64,000 nt of DNA from Gillisia mitskevichiae (GTDB taxonomy: Bacteria > Bacteroidota > Bacteroidia > Flavobacteriales > Flavobacteriaceae): contig NZ_RBLG01000001.1 in the NCBI RefSeq assembly GCF_003634585.1, positions 434,001 through 498,000 on the forward strand, written 5' to 3'. The notes below the pieces were generated by a model that saw only the letters and a list, made by a program, of their open reading frames with translations, was not told the origin of the DNA and did no database searches. Positions 34,999 through 43,559 of this stretch are shown here, piece after piece. The stretch's first letter is position 1. Every line of letters starts with the position of its first letter. The position numbers and the translations under genes are program-made.

Positions 34999-35355
34999 AT
35001 GGCAAGAGATGAACAATTAAAAGAACGTTGGGGTGCTTTACAGCAAAAGATCTCCAATCAATTTGCAGATGGAGACTTGTTGGATCTAGATGCAATTATA
35101 TATTTAGTAGGTGTACAGGAACTTGGACAACCTCATAAAAAATTCAAAAAAGATCATAAATTAGATCTTATGCATATTGCAATATGCAGGCTTCTGGAGC
35201 CATATGGATATTATGAATTTGAATATTTTGATGAAGATAAGTGGCCTCATTATAAAACTATAGAAACATTACCAAGCCTAAAAGCTGGGGAGCAATCGGT
35301 TTTAATGAAAGAAGCGATCGTCAACTATTTTATAGAAAATGGATATATAGAATAA
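34999..35355 (+). CDS. Conserved hypothetical protein upstream of pheS
   Basis: 118 residues, soluble, acidic, without a signal peptide (ARDEQLKERWGALQQKISNQ, then LMHIAICRLLEPYGYYEFE). The Trp/Tyr-rich middle (FDEDKWPHYKTIETLP) suggests a small folded domain. I recall similar proteins in Flavobacteria but no function. It is 67 bp upstream of pheS, which has its own promoter box. Confidence 0.65.
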   Translation: MARDEQLKERWGALQQKISNQFADGDLLDLDAIIYLVGVQELGQPHKKFKKDHKLDLMHIAICRLLEPYGYYEFEYFDEDKWPHYKTIETLPSLKAGEQSVLMKEAIVNYFIENGYIE

Positions 35356-35391
35356 GCTAATTAGGATAGTAGGCAAAATGCTCAATTTTAG

Positions 35392-35399
35392 TAAATTTG
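35392..35399 (+). promoter_or_regulatory. -7 box of pheS
   Basis: TAAATTTG, perfect TAnnTTTG, 23 bp before the pheS ATG. No clear -33 TTTG was found. Confidence 0.5.
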
Positions 35400-35422
35400 C
35401 TCCTCTTTAAAGAAATGTAGTG

Positions 35423-36445
35423 ATGATTGATAAGATAAAGGAACATATTTCAAAGGTTGAAGGATTCAGTTCAGAGAATTCTTCAGAAATAGAAGCTTTC
35501 AGAATTGAATATTTAGGTAAAAAAGGTTTTTTAAATCAGTTTTTTGCTGAATTTAAAAACGTACCGAACGAGGAGAAAAAAGATTTTGGTCAAGCTATTA
35601 ATACTCTTAAAAATGCTGCTACTGAAAAAGTTTCTATTTTAAAGGAAGCATTAGAGGGAAAGCAAGAAGAACGTGGAAAATATGGAGATCTTACAAGACC
35701 TTCAGAACCTATACAAATAGGGTCTAGACATCCAATTTCAATAGTAAAAAATCAGATCATAGAGATCTTTTCCAATATTGGATTCAATGTTTCCGAAGGG
35801 CCAGAAATTGAAGATGATTGGCATAATTTTACTGCTTTAAATCTTCCAGAATATCATCCTGCGAGAGATATGCAGGATACGTTCTTTATCCAAACAGATC
35901 CATCAGATATTTTATTACGTACGCACACGTCATCTGTGCAGGTGCGATATATGGAAGAGAACAAACCGCCAATTAGAACTATTTCTCCAGGAAGAGTATT
36001 TAGGAACGAAGCTATTTCTGCTAGATCTCACTGTATCTTTCACCAAGTAGAAGGATTGTATATAGACAAGGATGTGTCTTTTGCAGATCTTAAACAAACT
36101 TTATTATACTTCACCAAACAACTCTTCGGTAAATCAAAAATTCGCCTAAGACCTTCTTATTTCCCATTTACCGAGCCAAGTGCTGAGGTGGATATTTATT
36201 GGGGATTGGAAACAGAAACCGATTACCGTATTACCAAAGGAACCGGTTGGTTAGAAATTATGGGCTGTGGAATGGTAGATCCTAATGTTTTAAAGAACTG
36301 CGGAATTGATCCTACAGAATACTCTGGTTTTGCTTTTGGAATGGGAATAGAGAGAATTGCAATGTTATTATACCAAATTGGTGACATTAGAATGTTTTAT
36401 GAAAATGATGTGCGTTTCCTTGAACAATTTAAATCTGCTTTATAG
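35423..36445 (+). CDS. pheS: Phenylalanyl-tRNA synthetase alpha subunit
   Basis: 340 residues from the ATG at 35423; a GTG one codon earlier is possible. N-terminal coiled coil (about 1-80), then the class II catalytic domain with motif 2 GRVFRNEA and motif 3 [14 protein letters not shown] near the C-terminus. Length and motifs are standard for bacterial PheS. The beta subunit pheT is not in this window. A 55-residue membrane gene begins on the next base. Confidence 0.96.
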   Translation: MIDKIKEHISKVEGFSSENSSEIEAFRIEYLGKKGFLNQFFAEFKNVPNEEKKDFGQAINTLKNAATEKVSILKEALEGKQEERGKYGDLTRPSEPIQIGSRHPISIVKNQIIEIFSNIGFNVSEGPEIEDDWHNFTALNLPEYHPARDMQDTFFIQTDPSDILLRTHTSSVQVRYMEENKPPIRTISPGRVFRNEAISARSHCIFHQVEGLYIDKDVSFADLKQTLLYFTKQLFGKSKIRLRPSYFPFTEPSAEVDIYWGLETETDYRITKGTGWLEIMGCGMVDPNVLKNCGIDPTEYSGFAFGMGIERIAMLLYQIGDIRMFYENDVRFLEQFKSAL

Positions 36446-36613
36446 ATGAAAAAAATGGGTTTCTTCTTACTTGCAATCGTAATATTTGCAGTAATTATTT
36501 ACGTGACTTTTATTATTGCTGTTATAAAAATAGCGATTGGAGCCATTCTTTTTATTGCGGCTGCTATCTTAATTTGGATAGCTTGGCATAAAATAAAACA
36601 TACATTCGATTAG
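36446..36613 (+). CDS. Small two-helix membrane protein behind pheS
   Basis: 55 residues, ATG directly after the pheS TAG with no spacer and stop at 36611-36613. Two hydrophobic helices (about 5-29 and 30-46: FFLLAIVIFAVIIYVTFIIA, then AIGAILFIAAAILIWIAW) with a basic end. The next gene starts 3 bp later. Position, length and membrane character make it a real gene in my view, but no family is recognised. Confidence 0.6.
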   Translation: MKKMGFFLLAIVIFAVIIYVTFIIAVIKIAIGAILFIAAAILIWIAWHKIKHTFD

Positions 36614-36616
36614 ATT

Positions 36617-37012
36617 TTGAGAAAAGATATTGAAATACCAGAGGTAGAAGGAGTTTACGTGGCTGCGGTTTATGAGCAGCACCCGGAATATAAAACGATG
36701 GATTGGAATGCCTATATTATAAATGATAGAAATGATCCTTTAGAAATGATTCTTATTGTAAGCAGTGGTTCTAACGATAAAAAGATCACTCCAGCTATGA
36801 GACATTCGATAAAAGTCTTACCCGCTAAGTATTTTGCAAAGATCGAGTTCCTACAAGAAAAACTTTTGCAGCTTGAAAATAAATTCGCGATCACCTTTTT
36901 TGCAGACGGAAAAATGTATGAACGCACCTTTGTCTTTAATAATGGAGTTATAAAGGAAAGTGCATTAACAGAAATCCCCATCATGAATATGAAAGGGATC
37001 TTGGCGGTTTAG
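36617..37012 (+). CDS. Conserved hypothetical protein (TTG start)
   Basis: 131 residues from the TTG at 36617; the in-frame stop 6 bp upstream excludes any ATG, and the first internal ATG would remove the conserved opening MRKDIEIPEVEGVYVAAVYE. Mixed alpha/beta, no signal peptide (EMILIVSSGSNDKK, KYFAKIEFLQEKLLQLENKF). I recall related proteins in Flavobacteria, function unknown. It ends 10 bp before the convergent EamA gene. Confidence 0.65.
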   Translation: MRKDIEIPEVEGVYVAAVYEQHPEYKTMDWNAYIINDRNDPLEMILIVSSGSNDKKITPAMRHSIKVLPAKYFAKIEFLQEKLLQLENKFAITFFADGKMYERTFVFNNGVIKESALTEIPIMNMKGILAV

Positions 37013-37022
37013 TTTATTTATT

Positions 37023-37922
37023 CTACTTCTTCTTTTTGAATAGTTTAGGCATATTCATAAGAATCACTGATAGGATAATGATTATAATCCCAATCCACTG
37101 ATAAATATTAACTACTTCATCCAATAATAAATATGCCATTAATACTGCTACTGGCAATTCTACAGAGGAAATTATAGCTCCTAGTCCTACGTTTATTTTT
37201 GGCATTCCGGAAGTAAAGAGGATTGGAGGCAAGATGGTTCCAAATAATGCTAAGATCAATCCCCATTTAAGAAATATATCTAAGTTGAATTGTTCTAAAA
37301 GGTAAGGAGCAGAAATAATAGCAATTATTAAAGTTCCTCCAACCATCATCCATAAGCTTCTTCTAAAGGAATGTAAATGTAGCGCTAGCGTATTTGAAGT
37401 GTAAATAGTAACAGTGTACGAAAGGGCAGCTAATAAGCCCCAGCCAATACCTCTCCAGTCTAATTCTATATCACTCATTAAAATATTGGTTGCCAATACG
37501 GTTCCAACTAGAATAACAACAACGGCTAGTATCTTATTTAGTCCCGGTCTCTTCTTTGCCATAACAGCTTCAAAAAGAACTCCAATCCATACACTTTGCA
37601 TTAAAAGAACAATACCTATAGATACTGGAATGTATTTTACAGCGATATAATAAAAGATACTTGTTAGACCCAAAGAAGTTCCCGCGGCCATCAATTTTAG
37701 GATGCTCTTGGTCTTTGTTTCTTCAGTGTAAACCTGCTTTTCTCTTACAAAAAGAAAGTTGAGGATAATAATACCAATTAGACCAAGTAACATTTGAGAA
37801 AAAGTGATCTCGTAAGAAGTGTAACCTTCTGCATATGCCATTTTCACAAAAGTTGTGAGCATTCCATAGCTGGATGCTCCAAGGGCAACTAGAAAGCCGC
37901 CCTTTAAGATAGAGTTATTCAT
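37023..37922 (-). CDS. EamA/DMT family transporter
   Basis: 299 residues with about ten hydrophobic helices and the two EamA repeats (about 5-140 and 155-290). Repeat marks are visible in ITFSQMLLGLIGIIILNFLF and in PVAVLMAYLLLDEVVNIYQW. Drug/metabolite superfamily members export amino acids, nucleotides or other small molecules; substrate unknown. A second member lies at 43531-44442 and differs in sequence. Confidence 0.88.
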   Translation of the reverse strand: MNNSILKGGFLVALGASSYGMLTTFVKMAYAEGYTSYEITFSQMLLGLIGIIILNFLFVREKQVYTEETKTKSILKLMAAGTSLGLTSIFYYIAVKYIPVSIGIVLLMQSVWIGVLFEAVMAKKRPGLNKILAVVVILVGTVLATNILMSDIELDWRGIGWGLLAALSYTVTIYTSNTLALHLHSFRRSLWMMVGGTLIIAIISAPYLLEQFNLDIFLKWGLILALFGTILPPILFTSGMPKINVGLGAIISSVELPVAVLMAYLLLDEVVNIYQWIGIIIIILSVILMNMPKLFKKKK

Positions 37923-37965
37923 AAATTTAAATAAGTTGATTTTGTTTAGACTTTAAACTTTAGAG

Positions 37966-38961
37966 TTAGTCTAATTTTTCGGCTAATTTTTTAAAGACGG
38001 TCTTTGGATTTTTTCCTTCATATAATATGCTGTAAACAGCATTTATAATTGGGGTCTTCGCACCCTTTTCTAAGTTTATTTTATAGGCACTTTCTGTTGC
38101 ATAATAACCTTCAGCAACCATGCTCATTTCCATTTGAGCACTTTTTACAGTGTATCCTTTCCCTATCATGTTGCCAAACATTCTATTTCTACTAAACACA
38201 GAATATCCTGTTACCAATAGATCCCCTAGGTAAGCAGAATCATTGATGTTTCTTTTCATCTTGTGTACTTTCTTGATGAATTTTTTCATTTCCCGAATAG
38301 CGTTGCTCATTAGTACGCTCTGGAAATTATCCCCATAACCAAGGCCATGAGCAATTCCTGCTGCAATTGCGTAAATATTTTTTAGCATAGCCGCATATTC
38401 TGTCCCAGTAACATCATCACTGGTCTTACAAGTAATATAATCACTCTGTAAATTATTGGCTACTATTTGTGCTTTTTCTTCATCTAAACAAGCTATAGTA
38501 AGATAAGATAAGCGTTCTAATGCAACTTCTTCTGCATGACATGGCCCAGTGATCACACCAATATTTTCATCTGGAACTCCATACTCCTCATTAAAATGTT
38601 CTCCAACGATCAAACTAGTTTCTGGAACTATCCCTTTAATTGCTGAAAAAATCACTTTTCCCTCTAAAGATTCTGTAAGATGATCTAACTCTCTTTTTAG
38701 AAATGCCGAAGGAATGGCAAATATTAAATAGTCTGAGTTTTTAACTACTTCATTTATATCGCTGCTTAATTTAAGCTGATTAACATCAAATTCTACCGAG
38801 CTTAAATAATTAGGATTATGATCCTGTGTACGTATATGTTCAATAGCAGCTTCGCTGCGCATATACCAATTGATCTCATCCAGGTTTTCACTAAGCATTT
38901 TCACGATCGCAGTGGCCCAACTTCCGCCGCCAAGCACACCAAATTTCGGAGTCTTATTCAT
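37966..38961 (-). CDS. gpsA: NAD(P)H-dependent glycerol-3-phosphate dehydrogenase
   Basis: 331 residues from the ATG at 38961; an upstream ATG at 38982 adds seven basic residues. Rossmann motif FGVLGGGSWATA at 7-18 and the catalytic region with AIKGIVPETS and TGPCHAEEVA, then a C-terminal helical domain (GTEYAAMLKNIYAIAAGIAH). It reduces dihydroxyacetone phosphate to sn-glycerol 3-phosphate, feeding phospholipid synthesis, upstream of PlsC-type acylation. Length is normal. Confidence 0.95.
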   Translation of the reverse strand: MNKTPKFGVLGGGSWATAIVKMLSENLDEINWYMRSEAAIEHIRTQDHNPNYLSSVEFDVNQLKLSSDINEVVKNSDYLIFAIPSAFLKRELDHLTESLEGKVIFSAIKGIVPETSLIVGEHFNEEYGVPDENIGVITGPCHAEEVALERLSYLTIACLDEEKAQIVANNLQSDYITCKTSDDVTGTEYAAMLKNIYAIAAGIAHGLGYGDNFQSVLMSNAIREMKKFIKKVHKMKRNINDSAYLGDLLVTGYSVFSRNRMFGNMIGKGYTVKSAQMEMSMVAEGYYATESAYKINLEKGAKTPIINAVYSILYEGKNPKTVFKKLAEKLD

Positions 38962-39129
38962 AATACATTTTCTTCGGTTCAAAAATACATAATTTTAACA
39001 CAATGTAAATTCCTGAGGATTTATTATTTAATTACAATCTTTTTACTTTAAACTCGTTATAAAAGGGAAGATCGATAATAGAAATTACTAGGGTCTTTAA
39101 AATTAGTTTTTTGGTTGGTTATTTAATGG

Positions 39130-39168
39130 AACAGCGTAGAGTTAATTAAGCTCTACGCTGTTTTTTTG
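39130..39168 (+). terminator. Orphan rho-independent terminator upstream of the BON-LysM gene
   Basis: 12-bp perfect stem AACAGCGTAGAG / CTCTACGCTGTT with loop TTAATTAA and a T run. No plus-strand gene precedes it; gpsA reads away from it. Confidence 0.75.
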
Positions 39169-39214
39169 TAATACTAACAAAACTTTAATATATTTAATGT
39201 GGGTTGTATAAAGC

Positions 39215-39222
39215 TATATTTG
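39215..39222 (+). promoter_or_regulatory. -7 box of the BON-LysM gene
   Basis: TATATTTG, perfect TAnnTTTG, 37 bp before the ATG; at the -33 position only TTTA is found. Confidence 0.5.
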
Positions 39223-39259
39223 TAATTTGGAGTTAGAAATCTAACCAATAACAAACATA

Positions 39260-39760
39260 ATGGGATTATTTACATTCATAAAAAATGCGGGAGCCAAAAT
39301 TTTTGGTTCTAAAAAGAATACTAAAGATAAAACCGCTGTAGTAACTGCAGAGAAAGAGAGGGAAGAAGAGCTTGAAAATGCAAAAGCTGCCAAAAAACTG
39401 GAAACTACTATCCATGATCTTGATCTTAAAATTGAAAATTTAAATATTCATATTAGTAATGATATGGCCACGATAAGTGGAAAAGCATATGATCAGGCTA
39501 CAAGAGAAAAGATCATTTTAGTGGTTGGGAACGTAGAAGGGATCGCTCAAGTAGACGATAATATGGAAGTGGAAAATAAAGAACCTGAAGCTGTGTTCCA
39601 TACTGTAGAAAGAGGAGATACACTTGGGAAGATTGCTCAAGAACATTATGGCTCTGCGAGTAAATATCCAGAAATATTCGAAGCAAATAAACCAATGCTT
39701 ACAGATCCAGATAAAATATATCCTGGACAAGTATTAAGAATTCCAGCATTGAAAAATTAA
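39260..39760 (+). CDS. BON and LysM domain protein, Kbp/YgaU-like
   Basis: 166 residues. The opening MGLFTFIKNAGAKIFG, the BON domain at about 45-105 (NDMATISGKAYDQATREKII, VGNVEGIAQVDD) and the LysM domain at 110-163 (VERGDTLGKIAQEHYGSASK, PDKIYPGQVLRIP) match E. coli Kbp (YgaU), a potassium-binding cytoplasmic protein. No signal peptide is seen, so it is probably cytoplasmic in spite of LysM. Function by homology only. Confidence 0.88.
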   Translation: MGLFTFIKNAGAKIFGSKKNTKDKTAVVTAEKEREEELENAKAAKKLETTIHDLDLKIENLNIHISNDMATISGKAYDQATREKIILVVGNVEGIAQVDDNMEVENKEPEAVFHTVERGDTLGKIAQEHYGSASKYPEIFEANKPMLTDPDKIYPGQVLRIPALKN

Positions 39761-39785
39761 AGGATTCACAATAAATTATTAAAGG

Positions 39786-39905
39786 ACTGTTTAAAAAGTT
39801 TGAGGTTTTATATTGAGCGCAGTCGATGTGCTAGGTTATAGTTCCACAATGAAAAAAGTAGGTTCAATTAACTCAACTGAAGATCAAAAAAATTTTTTAA
39901 ACAGT
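39786..39905. repeat. Inverted-repeat-bounded intergenic element
   Basis: A perfect 12-bp inverted repeat (ACTGTTTAAAAA at 39786-39797, its complement at 39894-39905) encloses about 96 bp without coding. Inside is ATTGAGCGCAGTCGATGTGC (about 39813-39832), which resembles a motif I recall as common in intergenic repeats of Flavobacteria. The right arm abuts the nadD stop. It may be a small non-autonomous repeat, or simply a large stem-loop. Confidence 0.5.
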
Positions 39906-39908
39906 TTT

Positions 39909-40493
39909 TTATTTATAGAAATTCATCTCATCTAAATACTTCCAAACCTTTTCTGGTAACATCGGTCTAATATTCTTGCCGATTTTAACTGCTTTCCTTA
40001 TAAATGTAGAAGACAATTCTATAATAGGAGCTGGTACTCTTGTGATTTTTTCATGAGAAAGAAACTCATTCTCAACTAAGCCCTCAGATATTCTTGGATA
40101 TACAAAAATGGAGTATCGTTCTAAGATAACTTCGTAATTCTTCCATTTATGAAGACTCTTTAAATTATCCTCACCCATTATTAAAGCAAATTCCAGATCT
40201 GGATATTTCTCTTCTAATTGGATCAAGGTATTTACTGTATAATTTGGTTGCGGTAAACCAAATTCGATATCACTAGGTTTTAATTTGGGATAATCTTCAC
40301 AGGCTCTATAAACCATCTCTAAGCGATGATGATTATCTAGCAAGCTACTTTTCTTTTTAAATGGATTATGTGGAGTTACAACCATCCAAACTTCAGTGAG
40401 TTCAGAAAATTCCACCATGTAATTGGCAATTATAAGGTGTCCAGCATGGATAGGGTTAAATGTACCAAAATAAAGACCTACCTTTTTTTTCAT
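39909..40493 (-). CDS. nadD: Nicotinate-nucleotide adenylyltransferase
   Basis: 194 residues. Nucleotidyltransferase motif GTFNPIHAGH at 10-19 and the C-terminal SSTFIRKAV (ISSTxIR type) are intact. It makes nicotinic acid adenine dinucleotide in NAD synthesis. The start overlaps the gmk stop by 4 bp (ATGA type), indicating a coupled operon yicC-gmk-nadD. Confidence 0.96.
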   Translation of the reverse strand: MKKKVGLYFGTFNPIHAGHLIIANYMVEFSELTEVWMVVTPHNPFKKKSSLLDNHHRLEMVYRACEDYPKLKPSDIEFGLPQPNYTVNTLIQLEEKYPDLEFALIMGEDNLKSLHKWKNYEVILERYSIFVYPRISEGLVENEFLSHEKITRVPAPIIELSSTFIRKAVKIGKNIRPMLPEKVWKYLDEMNFYK

Positions 40494-41077
40494 CCTACTT
40501 CGCTATTGGCTTCTACAAAAGTGGAAACAAGATTGTAAGCTTCATCCAATGCTAATTGTAAATTGTTATTCTCTATTATGAAATCGAATTGAGGTGCTGT
40601 GGCAAGTTCTATAGAAGCTTTGGCAACGCGCATATTTATTTTATCCTCGCTTTCGGTCTTGCGTTTTTTTAATCTGATCTTAAGTTCTTCAATACTTGGT
40701 GGTTTTACAAATACTGCCAAGGTTTGCTTAGGATATATATGTTTTATATCTAAACCTCCAACCACATCTATATCAAAGATTACATTTTTACCAGAGGCCC
40801 AAATGCGTTCTATTTCTGCTTTTAAAGTGCCGTAGAAATTATCACGATATACTTCTTCCCACTCTAAAAATTCTTCGTGTTTTATCTTTTGTTTAAATTC
40901 ATGCAAATTCAAGAAATAATAATCTTTTCCCTCCACTTCATCTCCCCTTGGCTCGCGGGATGTTGCTGAAATTGAAAATTCCAGATTCAATTCTGGATGA
41001 GCTAATAAATGCTGAACTATGGTAGTTTTTCCCGATCCCGAGGGTGCAGAAAAGACAATTAATTTACCAGTTTTCAT
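40490..41077 (-). CDS. gmk: Guanylate kinase
   Basis: 195 residues. P-loop APSGSGKTT at 10-18, GMP-binding segment with SREPRGDEVEGKDYYF, and the family helix pattern DFIIENNNLQLALDE at the end. It phosphorylates GMP to GDP. Overlaps yicC by 1 bp upstream and nadD by 4 bp downstream. Confidence 0.96.
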   Translation of the reverse strand: MKTGKLIVFSAPSGSGKTTIVQHLLAHPELNLEFSISATSREPRGDEVEGKDYYFLNLHEFKQKIKHEEFLEWEEVYRDNFYGTLKAEIERIWASGKNVIFDIDVVGGLDIKHIYPKQTLAVFVKPPSIEELKIRLKKRKTESEDKINMRVAKASIELATAPQFDFIIENNNLQLALDEAYNLVSTFVEANSEVG

Positions 41078-41934
41078 TACAATACGTTTAAAAGTTGTTC
41101 TTTTATTTTTTCCAGTTCATCTTTCATTTGCACAACCAATTGCTGCATAGGTGCATAATTGGATTTGCTACCAATAGTATTGATCTCTCTTCCCATTTCT
41201 TGAGAAATAAAACCTAATTTTCTACCGTTAGAATCTGTAGAATTAATGGTTTCCAGAAAATAAGATAAGTGATTTTCCAATCGAACCTTTTCTTCTGTGA
41301 TATCAAATTTCTCTATATAATAAACTAATTCTTGCTCGAATCTATTTTCATCTACCTTTTCTTGAAGATCTGCCACCCCTTTTCTTAAGCGTTCCTTTAC
41401 TCCCTCAATTCTGTCTGGATCCATTGCTATAATATCCTGCAGTAATTGAGCAATATTAGAAACTCTAATTAAAAGGTCTTTCTCTAAAGCATTACCCTCA
41501 TCGTTTCTAAAATCATTGATCTCTATTAATGCTTTATTCAAGGTTTTTTCGATCTCGATAAATTCATTTTCATCAATTTCTTCCCTTTCAGTTTTCATGG
41601 TATCTGGCATTCTAATAGCCATTTTTAACAACTCAGCATCATCGGCATTAGCAATTTGTCTTAACTGCTCCATGTATTTCTTTACAACAACCGGGTTCAC
41701 AGAAGCTGTAGTTTCTTCGCCAGTAACCTCCACATAAAGCGAAAAATCCACTTTTCCTCTAACTAAAGATTTTGCTATAAGATTTCTTAATAGCAATTCT
41801 TTTTCACGGTATTGACCCGGGATTCTGGCATTTAGATCCAGACTCTTACTATTAAGGGATTTAATTTCTATGGTAATTTTTTTGGATGGAAGCTGTAAAA
41901 GGCTTTTTCCAAAACCGGTCATTGACTGAATCAT
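41077..41934 (-). CDS. YicC family endoribonuclease
   Basis: 285 residues. N-terminal domain opens with MIQSMTGFGKSLLQL and the KSLNSKSLDLNARIP block; the C-terminal DUF1732 part (ELVYYIEKFDITEEKVRLEN, SNGRKLGFISQEMGREINTI) is intact. E. coli YicC cleaves RNA and affects RyhB degradation; role here is inferred from the family. First gene of the yicC-gmk-nadD operon. Confidence 0.92.
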   Translation of the reverse strand: MIQSMTGFGKSLLQLPSKKITIEIKSLNSKSLDLNARIPGQYREKELLLRNLIAKSLVRGKVDFSLYVEVTGEETTASVNPVVVKKYMEQLRQIANADDAELLKMAIRMPDTMKTEREEIDENEFIEIEKTLNKALIEINDFRNDEGNALEKDLLIRVSNIAQLLQDIIAMDPDRIEGVKERLRKGVADLQEKVDENRFEQELVYYIEKFDITEEKVRLENHLSYFLETINSTDSNGRKLGFISQEMGREINTIGSKSNYAPMQQLVVQMKDELEKIKEQLLNVL

Positions 41935-42008
41935 GCTTGATTTTTAAAAGGTTGGGCAAAGATAACTAAATCTTAAGCAGGACAAAGAATCTTAAGGAAA
42001 GTATGCGC

Positions 42009-42974
42009 CTAGATATAAGAACTTATGAATTTTAGTGCGCGCTCCTCCGTATAAGTTGCTTCTTTCTTCTGAAGAAATCCAACATGACCTCCATAATCTG
42101 GAGTTTCTAAATAAAAATTCGAATTGTTTTTTGCGATTGCTATAGGCGAGGAGTTCTCTGAAAGAAATCCGTCATTTTTCGCATTTATAAGAAGTGTCGG
42201 AGTTTTAATGTTAGGCAAAAACCTCAAAGCACTACTTTTTTCATAATATTCTAAGGCATTGGCATAACCATGGGCCTGGCTGGTGTACAACTCATCTATT
42301 GCATACAAATTGGTGCATTTTGAAATTTGCTCTTTCGTAATTTCTTTTGGAAAATGTTTTTCTCTTAAAAATAACTGCTTTTTAAGTTGCATTACAAAAC
42401 GTTTAGAATATAGCCAGTTTCTGCTCTCATCTAACTTTTTAAGCGAGGCGTAAAGGTCGCAGGGAGCAGAAATTGCAACCGCTGCCTTTAATTCTTTTGG
42501 GAGATCATTTCCCTCTCCAAGATATTTCAATAATAAATTCCCACCTAAACTAAAACCATTTATAGCAATAGAATCATATTTTTTCTTAGATAGAATATTT
42601 GTAATTACCTTATTAAGATCATCACTAGCTCCTGCGTTGTAGGATTTGTAAAGCCTATTTATTTCTCCACTGCAACCTCTAAAATTAATTGCAGCTACAT
42701 CCCAGCCGTGATGATTAAAATGATGAGCAAGTCCTAGAACATAAGGGCGTTGTGCATTTCCATCCAATCCATGTAATATAACAAGAACCTTGTTGGATTT
42801 ACAGGAATTTGCAGAACTCCAGTCTATATCAATAAAATCGCCATCCTCCAATTTTAAGCGCTCTCTAGTTTGGGGTACAGCTTTTACACTTCTAAGTTTT
42901 GCAGCATAAATGGTAGAAATATGGTAATTTCTAAAGAGGTACGGTGGTGTATAAGTACTTTCTAATATTGGCAT
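42009..42974 (-). CDS. YheT-type alpha/beta hydrolase
   Basis: 321 residues from the ATG at 42974; the longer reading begins with a TTG. Nucleophile elbow GFSLGG at 140-145 (Ser142), oxyanion-type HGLDGNAQRP at 68-77, and the YheT-like opening FRNYHISTIYAAKLR. No signal peptide. Substrate unknown; E. coli YheT is likewise poorly defined. Single gene, 74 bp downstream of yicC in opposite order, so not in that operon for certain. Confidence 0.88.
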   Translation of the reverse strand: MPILESTYTPPYLFRNYHISTIYAAKLRSVKAVPQTRERLKLEDGDFIDIDWSSANSCKSNKVLVILHGLDGNAQRPYVLGLAHHFNHHGWDVAAINFRGCSGEINRLYKSYNAGASDDLNKVITNILSKKKYDSIAINGFSLGGNLLLKYLGEGNDLPKELKAAVAISAPCDLYASLKKLDESRNWLYSKRFVMQLKKQLFLREKHFPKEITKEQISKCTNLYAIDELYTSQAHGYANALEYYEKSSALRFLPNIKTPTLLINAKNDGFLSENSSPIAIAKNNSNFYLETPDYGGHVGFLQKKEATYTEERALKFISSYI

Positions 42975-43046
42975 AGAGGACAAATCTCGGAAATAAAAAT
43001 GGCATATACTTAACTAATTGAATTATGCATGCATAATAAATAATAG

Positions 43047-43054
43047 TAATTTTG
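43047..43054 (+). promoter_or_regulatory. -7 box of the thioesterase gene
   Basis: TAATTTTG, perfect TAnnTTTG, 16 bp before the ATG at 43071. Confidence 0.45.
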
Positions 43055-43070
43055 TAAAAATTTTGAATTT

Positions 43071-43559
43071 ATGTACACGAAGGATTTTGAAATAAGATGG
43101 AGTGATATTGATGCGAATAGACATTTAGCAAATTCAGCATATATTAATTTCATGAGTCATACCAGAATGGGATATTTCATGGAAAATGGATTCGATCAGC
43201 AGGAATTAGCCAAAAATAATTTGGGCCCTGTAGTTTTTTATGAACACATCTACTATTTCCGTGAGGCATTTATGGGAATGCCAGTAAAGGTGAGTTTAGA
43301 GCTAAAAGGCCTTTCTGAAGATGGAATGTATTTTGAATTTGTGCATAACTTCTATGATCATAAAGGAAGAAATTTTGCGAGTTGCGAGGCTATGGGAGGA
43401 TGGATAGACCTTAAAGAGCGCAAACTTATCGGTTTGCCAGAGCACATGAGGAAAGATATAGATAGAATTCCACATACAGAAGATTTTAGGATCCTTACAA
43501 AGGAAGACACTCGCAAATTCGGTAAAACTCCTAAGAATTTGGAGATGAAGCCAGTTTAG
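43071..43559 (+). CDS. Acyl-CoA thioesterase, hotdog fold (YbgC/4HBT-like)
   Basis: 162 residues. RWSDIDANRHLANSAYINFM at about 9-28 is the hotdog active-site region with catalytic Asp. The following strands (YYFREAFMGMPVKVSLELKG) fit the fold. It would hydrolyse acyl thioesters; chain preference unknown. Its last 29 bp overlap the convergent EamA gene. Confidence 0.88.
   Translation: MYTKDFEIRWSDIDANRHLANSAYINFMSHTRMGYFMENGFDQQELAKNNLGPVVFYEHIYYFREAFMGMPVKVSLELKGLSEDGMYFEFVHNFYDHKGRNFASCEAMGGWIDLKERKLIGLPEHMRKDIDRIPHTEDFRILTKEDTRKFGKTPKNLEMKPV

Larger units (their letters stand above)
38962..39259. other. 298-bp region between gpsA and the BON-LysM gene
   Basis: Holds divergent promoters and an orphan plus-strand terminator (39130-39168). 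No ORF above 25 codons with sensible features was seen before the hairpin; a small RNA could end there. Confidence 0.45.

Noticed and set aside
39786-39905. A tRNA or insertion sequence remnant at the inverted repeat
   Set aside because: No cloverleaf arms, no CCA end, no transposase-like frame, and no target duplication could be shown.
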